A DNA stretch of 64,000 nt from CADCTP01 sp963849885 (GTDB lineage: Bacteria; Actinomycetota; Actinomycetes; Mycobacteriales; CADCTP01). The stretch covers positions 434,001-498,000 of the forward strand of contig CAWKIV010000020.1 of the NCBI GenBank assembly GCA_963849885.1. The letters are read 5' to 3'. The notes beneath the pieces were generated by a model. It did not search any database. It saw only the letters and a program-made list of their open reading frames with translations, and had not been told where the DNA came from. Position numbers and translations under genes: made by a program. Numbering within the stretch: the first letter of the stretch is position 1; the number at the start of each line of letters is the position of its first letter. Positions 61,327-64,000 of the stretch are shown in pieces.

Positions 61327-61477
61327 GTGCCGACCGTAACACTCAGATCCTCCGCAGATGCGGCTGGTTGAGCGCCAGAAGCTGGCAGATGCGGCCGGGG
61401 AGCGATTGGGGAGCGAGCGGGAAGCGGCAGCCGCGACGGTGGGCCCGATCTCGTCATCTCTCCCTGGAGGAGCTCCC

Positions 61478-61975
61478 ATGCGCCTGCGCAGGAAGTACAT
61501 CGCCGCTCTCGCCGGCCTCGCCCTGGTGGGCGGGATCGCCGTGCCCACGGCGGCCTCGGCGGCGACCGGCGACCGGCCCGACGGCAACCGGCACTGCCAG
61601 GCCGCCATGCACGCCGCGGTCGTCGAGGACAACACGGCGTACTCGACCAAGGACGCGGCCCGCTACGAGGCGATCCTCAACCCGCGGGTCATCTCCGTGG
61701 TGGACGGCAACGCCACCTACGGCCGGGACGCGGTGATGGCCGCCGCCCGGGCCGCCTTCGCCACCCCCGGGTGGACCTGGTCGTCGACCATCAAGTCGGA
61801 GACGCTCTTCAACTGCCACAGCGGCGCCGCGGTCATCGAGGTGCGGGTCGACCGGGTGGACGGGTCGGGCCTGACCGCCTCGGCGACGATGATGATGGTG
61901 CGCGAGCACGGCAAGTGGACGACCGCGATGGACACCGTGCACGTGCTGACCCGGACGCCGCCGACCCAGGGCTGA
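61478..61975 (+). CDS. Secreted SnoaL/DUF4440-like protein
   Basis: 165 residues. The signal peptide MRLRRKYIAALAGLALVGGI... ends near AASA (residue ~28). The mature part (HAAVVEDNTAYSTKDAARYE, NPRVISVVDGNATYGRDAVM, SATMMMVREHGKWTTAMDTV) matches the NTF2-like SnoaL/DUF4440 fold. Two cysteines (CQAAMH and FNCHSG) may pair outside the cell. GGAGGAGC lies upstream of the ATG. Role unknown. Confidence 0.78.
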   Translation: MRLRRKYIAALAGLALVGGIAVPTAASAATGDRPDGNRHCQAAMHAAVVEDNTAYSTKDAARYEAILNPRVISVVDGNATYGRDAVMAAARAAFATPGWTWSSTIKSETLFNCHSGAAVIEVRVDRVDGSGLTASATMMMVREHGKWTTAMDTVHVLTRTPPTQG

Positions 61976-62065
61976 CCTCCTGGTCGTCCGACCATCCGGA
62001 CCGGGCGGCACCGGCGCCACCGTGCGCCGGTGCCGCCTTGTGCGCGCACCCCCTGGTGCCCTACG

Positions 62066-62083
62066 TACGCTAGGGGGGTATGG
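62066..62083 (+). promoter_or_regulatory. Candidate CsoR operator and leaderless promoter of csoR
   Basis: A G-run TAGGGGGGTAT (62071-62081), with ACCCCCT 17 bases upstream as the opposite arm, is the type of site bound by CsoR. TATGGT at 62079-62084 could be the -10 element; the start point would then fall at the ATG (62091), giving a leaderless mRNA. Confidence 0.45.
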
Positions 62084-62090
62084 TGTGTGC

Positions 62091-62372
62091 ATGGCGGGTT
62101 ACAGCGGGAACCGGGACGACCACCTCAAGCGGCTGCGCCGCATCGAGGGGCAGGTGCGCGGGCTGCACCGGATGGTCGAGGAGGACAAATACTGCATCGA
62201 CATCCTCACCCAGGTCTCCGCGGTGACCCGGGCGCTGCAGTCCTTCTCGCTGGAGCTGCTGGACGAGCACCTCGGCAGCTGCGTGGTGGAGGCGGCCGCG
62301 AAGGGCGGCCGGGAGGCGGACGAGAAGGTCCGCGAGGCGTCCGAGGCGATCGCCCGGCTGGTGCGCTCGTGA
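62091..62372 (+). CDS. csoR: CsoR-family copper-sensing repressor
   Basis: 93 residues, DUF156 fold. The Cu(I) ligands C35, H60 and C64 are present (EDKYCIDILT and LDEHLGSCVVEA), and RLRRIEGQVRGLHRMVEED is the DNA-binding helix. It represses the copper operon and releases it on Cu(I) binding. Followed by copZ, a His-rich secreted protein and copA, all with close or overlapping junctions. Confidence 0.95.
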   Translation: MAGYSGNRDDHLKRLRRIEGQVRGLHRMVEEDKYCIDILTQVSAVTRALQSFSLELLDEHLGSCVVEAAAKGGREADEKVREASEAIARLVRS

Positions 62373-62404
62373 CCGGCGGCGCGGGCTCGGGATCAGGGAG
62401 AGAC

Positions 62405-62614
62405 GTGACGGCGACATACACGGTGACGGGCATGACCTGCGAGCACTGCGTCCGGTCGGTGACCGAGGAGGTCTCCGCCGTCGACGGGGTGAGCGGGGTC
62501 GAGGTCGACCTGGCCAGCGGCCGGGTGACCGTGTCCGGCGACCGGCCGGTGGACGAGGCGGCCGTCCGGGCCGCCGTCGAGGAGGCCGGGTACGAGGTGG
62601 TGGGCCGGTCGTGA
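62405..62614 (+). CDS. copZ: Copper chaperone (HMA domain)
   Basis: 69 residues, a single heavy-metal-associated domain: TVTGMTCEHCVRSVTEEVSA contains the MTCxxC Cu(I) site, and EEAGYEVVG the C-terminal end. GTG 62405 with GGGAGAG upstream. It hands copper to the CopA ATPase encoded two genes downstream. Its stop overlaps the next GTG (GTGA). Confidence 0.93.
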   Translation: MTATYTVTGMTCEHCVRSVTEEVSAVDGVSGVEVDLASGRVTVSGDRPVDEAAVRAAVEEAGYEVVGRS

Positions 62615-63594
62615 GCACCGGGACCAGGCTCGCCGCGTTCGTGGCCGGCCTGGCTGTCGTCTTCGCCGGCGCGGTCGGCGTCGGGCGGCTGGCCGGGCCG
62701 GCCGCCGCCGTCGACCCGCCGCCGACCCACGCGGCCGACGCCGCGGCCGGTCACGGCGACGCCGAGCCGGGCGCCGGTGAGGACGGCGGCGCGACGGACG
62801 ACGGGCACGGCGCCGGCGACGGTGCGGCGGACGGCAGCGGGCACGGCGCTGGTGACGGCGACGAGCCGGCGGAGCACGAGGTCGGGACGCCCGGCGGCCT
62901 CCAGGTGTCCGAGCGCGGCTACACGCTGCGGCTGGCCGCGCCGACCGCGCCGGCCGGGCGCGGCGAGCTCGCCTTCGCGGTGACCGGCCCGGACGGCCGG
63001 CCGGTGACGGCGTACCGGACCGAGCACGACAAGGAGCTGCACCTGATCGTGGTGCGGCGCGACCTCGCCGGCTACCGGCACCTGCACCCGACCCGGGACG
63101 CCGCCGGCACCTGGCGCACCCCGGTCGACCTGACCCCGGGGGCGTACCGGGTCTTCGCCGACTTCGTGCCGGCCGCGGAGAGCGAGGGCCTCACCCTCGG
63201 TGCCGACCTCACCGTGCCGGGGACGCTGCGGCCCCGCCCGCTGCCCCCGCCCGCCGCGACCACCACGGTCGACGGCTACCGGGTCGCGCTCACCGGCGAG
63301 CTGCGGGCCGGCGCCGCGTCGCCGGTCACGCTCACCGTCACCCGGGCCGGCGCGCCGGTGCGCGACCTGCAGCCCTACCTCGGCGCGTACGGGCACCTGG
63401 TCGCGCTGCGGGCCGGTGACCTGGCCTACCTGCACGTCCACCCGGAGGGCACGCCCGGCGACGGGCGGACCGCGGCCGGGCCGGGCATCGCCTTCGTCGC
63501 CGAGGTGCCGTCCGCCGGCGCCTACCGGCTCTACCTGGACTTCCGGCACGGCGGCGTGGTGCGCACCGCGGAGCTCACGGTGGTGGCCCGGTGA
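62611..63594 (+). CDS. Secreted or membrane-anchored His/Asp-rich protein of the copper operon
   Basis: 327 residues. The N-terminal hydrophobic segment (AAFVAGLAVVFAGAVGVGRL) is a signal peptide or anchor. Residues ~35-92 are low-complexity, rich in His, Asp, Gly and Ala (DDGHGAGDGAADGSGHGAGD), a plausible loose metal-binding region. ~95-327 contain two similar beta-rich halves with HLIVVRRDLAGYRHLHP and HLVALRAGDLAYLHVHPEG, conserved in actinomycete copper operons. Overlaps copZ and copA. Probably an extracytoplasmic copper-binding or delivery factor. Confidence 0.75.
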   Translation: MSTGTRLAAFVAGLAVVFAGAVGVGRLAGPAAAVDPPPTHAADAAAGHGDAEPGAGEDGGATDDGHGAGDGAADGSGHGAGDGDEPAEHEVGTPGGLQVSERGYTLRLAAPTAPAGRGELAFAVTGPDGRPVTAYRTEHDKELHLIVVRRDLAGYRHLHPTRDAAGTWRTPVDLTPGAYRVFADFVPAAESEGLTLGADLTVPGTLRPRPLPPPAATTTVDGYRVALTGELRAGAASPVTLTVTRAGAPVRDLQPYLGAYGHLVALRAGDLAYLHVHPEGTPGDGRTAAGPGIAFVAEVPSAGAYRLYLDFRHGGVVRTAELTVVAR

Positions 63595-64000
63595 CGTCCA
63601 CTGTGGACCCCAACCGGCAGGTCGAGCTGGCGATCAGCGGGATGACCTGTGCCGCCTGCGCCAACCGGATCGAGCGCAAGCTGAACAAGCTGGACGGCGT
63701 CACGGCGACGGTCAACTTCGCCACCGAGAAGGCCCGGGTCAGCTACCCGGGGTCGATGCCGCCGGCCGACCTGCTGTCCACTGTGGAGGCGGCCGGCTAC
63801 GCGGCCCGGCTGCCCGAGCCGCCGGCCGCGGCCGCGGTCGACGTGGTCGAGGACGACCCGCTGGGCCCGCTCCGGCAGCGCCTGCTCGTCTCGGTCGCGC
63901 TCGCCCTGCCGGTCGTGGTGCTGGCGATGGTGCCGGCGCTGCAGTTCCGCTACTGGCAGTGGCTCTCGCTCACGCTCGCCGCGCCGGTGGTCGTGTACGG
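63591..64000 (+). CDS. copA: Copper-exporting P1B-type ATPase, N-terminal part
   Basis: Cut by the window end; 136 codons are visible. GTG 63591 overlaps the previous stop (GTGA). The first ~75 residues are an HMA domain with ISGMTCAACANRIERKLNKL (GMTCAAC copper site). After a Pro/Ala-rich linker, the first membrane helices begin with PLRQRLLVSVALALPVVVLA and WLSLTLAAPVVVYG. The phosphorylation and CPC motifs lie beyond the window. Confidence 0.93.
   Translation, partial: MTSTVDPNRQVELAISGMTCAACANRIERKLNKLDGVTATVNFATEKARVSYPGSMPPADLLSTVEAAGYAARLPEPPAAAAVDVVEDDPLGPLRQRLLVSVALALPVVVLAMVPALQFRYWQWLSLTLAAPVVVY

Overview
The window is high-GC, densely packed DNA from an actinomycete. The evidence is frequent GTG starts, ATGA/GTGA stop-start overlaps, a SARP/AfsR-type regulator, a large LuxR regulator, a luciferase-like F420-type oxidoreductase, CsoR copper control, and GC-rich hairpin terminators that mostly lack a T-tract. 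The family cannot be fixed from sequence alone; Micromonosporales, Geodermatophilales or Frankiales-like groups would all fit. Single-base indels cluster in patches (1-1.6 kb, 4.0-4.3 kb, 19.1 kb, 23-32.8 kb, 34.8-37.7 kb, 45.5 kb). The protein motifs there are conserved across the frame changes, so most breaks look like sequence errors rather than decay.

Left chromosomal part (1-18.3 kb): the tail of frdA and frdBCD (quinol:fumarate reductase) run into an orphan tRNA 3' half at a C-run. Next come an NAD(P)-binding protein, a CPBP protease and a Uma2-family protein. A minus-strand pair follows: a large protein with a C-terminal nucleotidyltransferase (candidate polymorphic toxin) and an overlapping small gene with a broken frame (candidate immunity gene). 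Then come an SGNH hydrolase, a cold-shock protein, a 19-residue ORF behind a hairpin-rich leader, and a divergent XRE regulator/unknown protein pair. A compact operon at 9.66-16.8 kb encodes a beta-ureidopropionase-like amidohydrolase, a dihydropyrimidinase, an LLM oxidoreductase and a complete NMT1/THI5-type ABC importer, so it probably serves uptake and reductive-type catabolism of a pyrimidine or hydantoin. A FAD monooxygenase precedes tRNA-Arg(ACG).

Genomic island (18.30-42.58 kb): a perfect 44-bp direct repeat of the 3' part of tRNA-Arg(ACG) lies at both ends, which is the signature of site-specific integration, yet no integrase is recognisable. The cargo includes envelope and stress proteins (two HdeD/DUF308 proteins, PAP2 phosphatase, lipid-kinase-like protein, AI-2E transporter, DUF1003), glgX, and a ring-cleavage operon (extradiol VOC dioxygenase, FAA hydrolase, AMP-dependent ligase, DoxX, FAD monooxygenase). 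A TetR gene separates that operon from a storage operon (DUF308, phaC, acyl-CoA dehydrogenase, phaZ). The same palindrome, CTGATGA-N2-TCATCAG, lies in front of both operons, so one TetR may couple aromatic catabolism to polyhydroxyalkanoate turnover. A 998-residue SARP/AfsR-like regulator closes the island.

Right chromosomal part (42.6-64 kb): an MFS exporter; a TetR gene with two 13-bp palindromic operators in front of a frameshifted quinone-oxidoreductase-like gene; DUF4389; a PAP2-kinase-extracytoplasmic fusion; a DksA/TraR zinc finger; the LuxR regulator; a large cysteine-desulfurase-fold PLP enzyme with a zinc-ribbon partner; an alpha/beta hydrolase; an ankyrin protein; an M28 peptidase without a signal peptide; a VOC protein; the molybdate operon (HTH-Mop regulator, modA, modB, modC); a secreted SnoaL-like protein; and the copper operon csoR-copZ-His-rich secreted protein-copA, cut by the window end.
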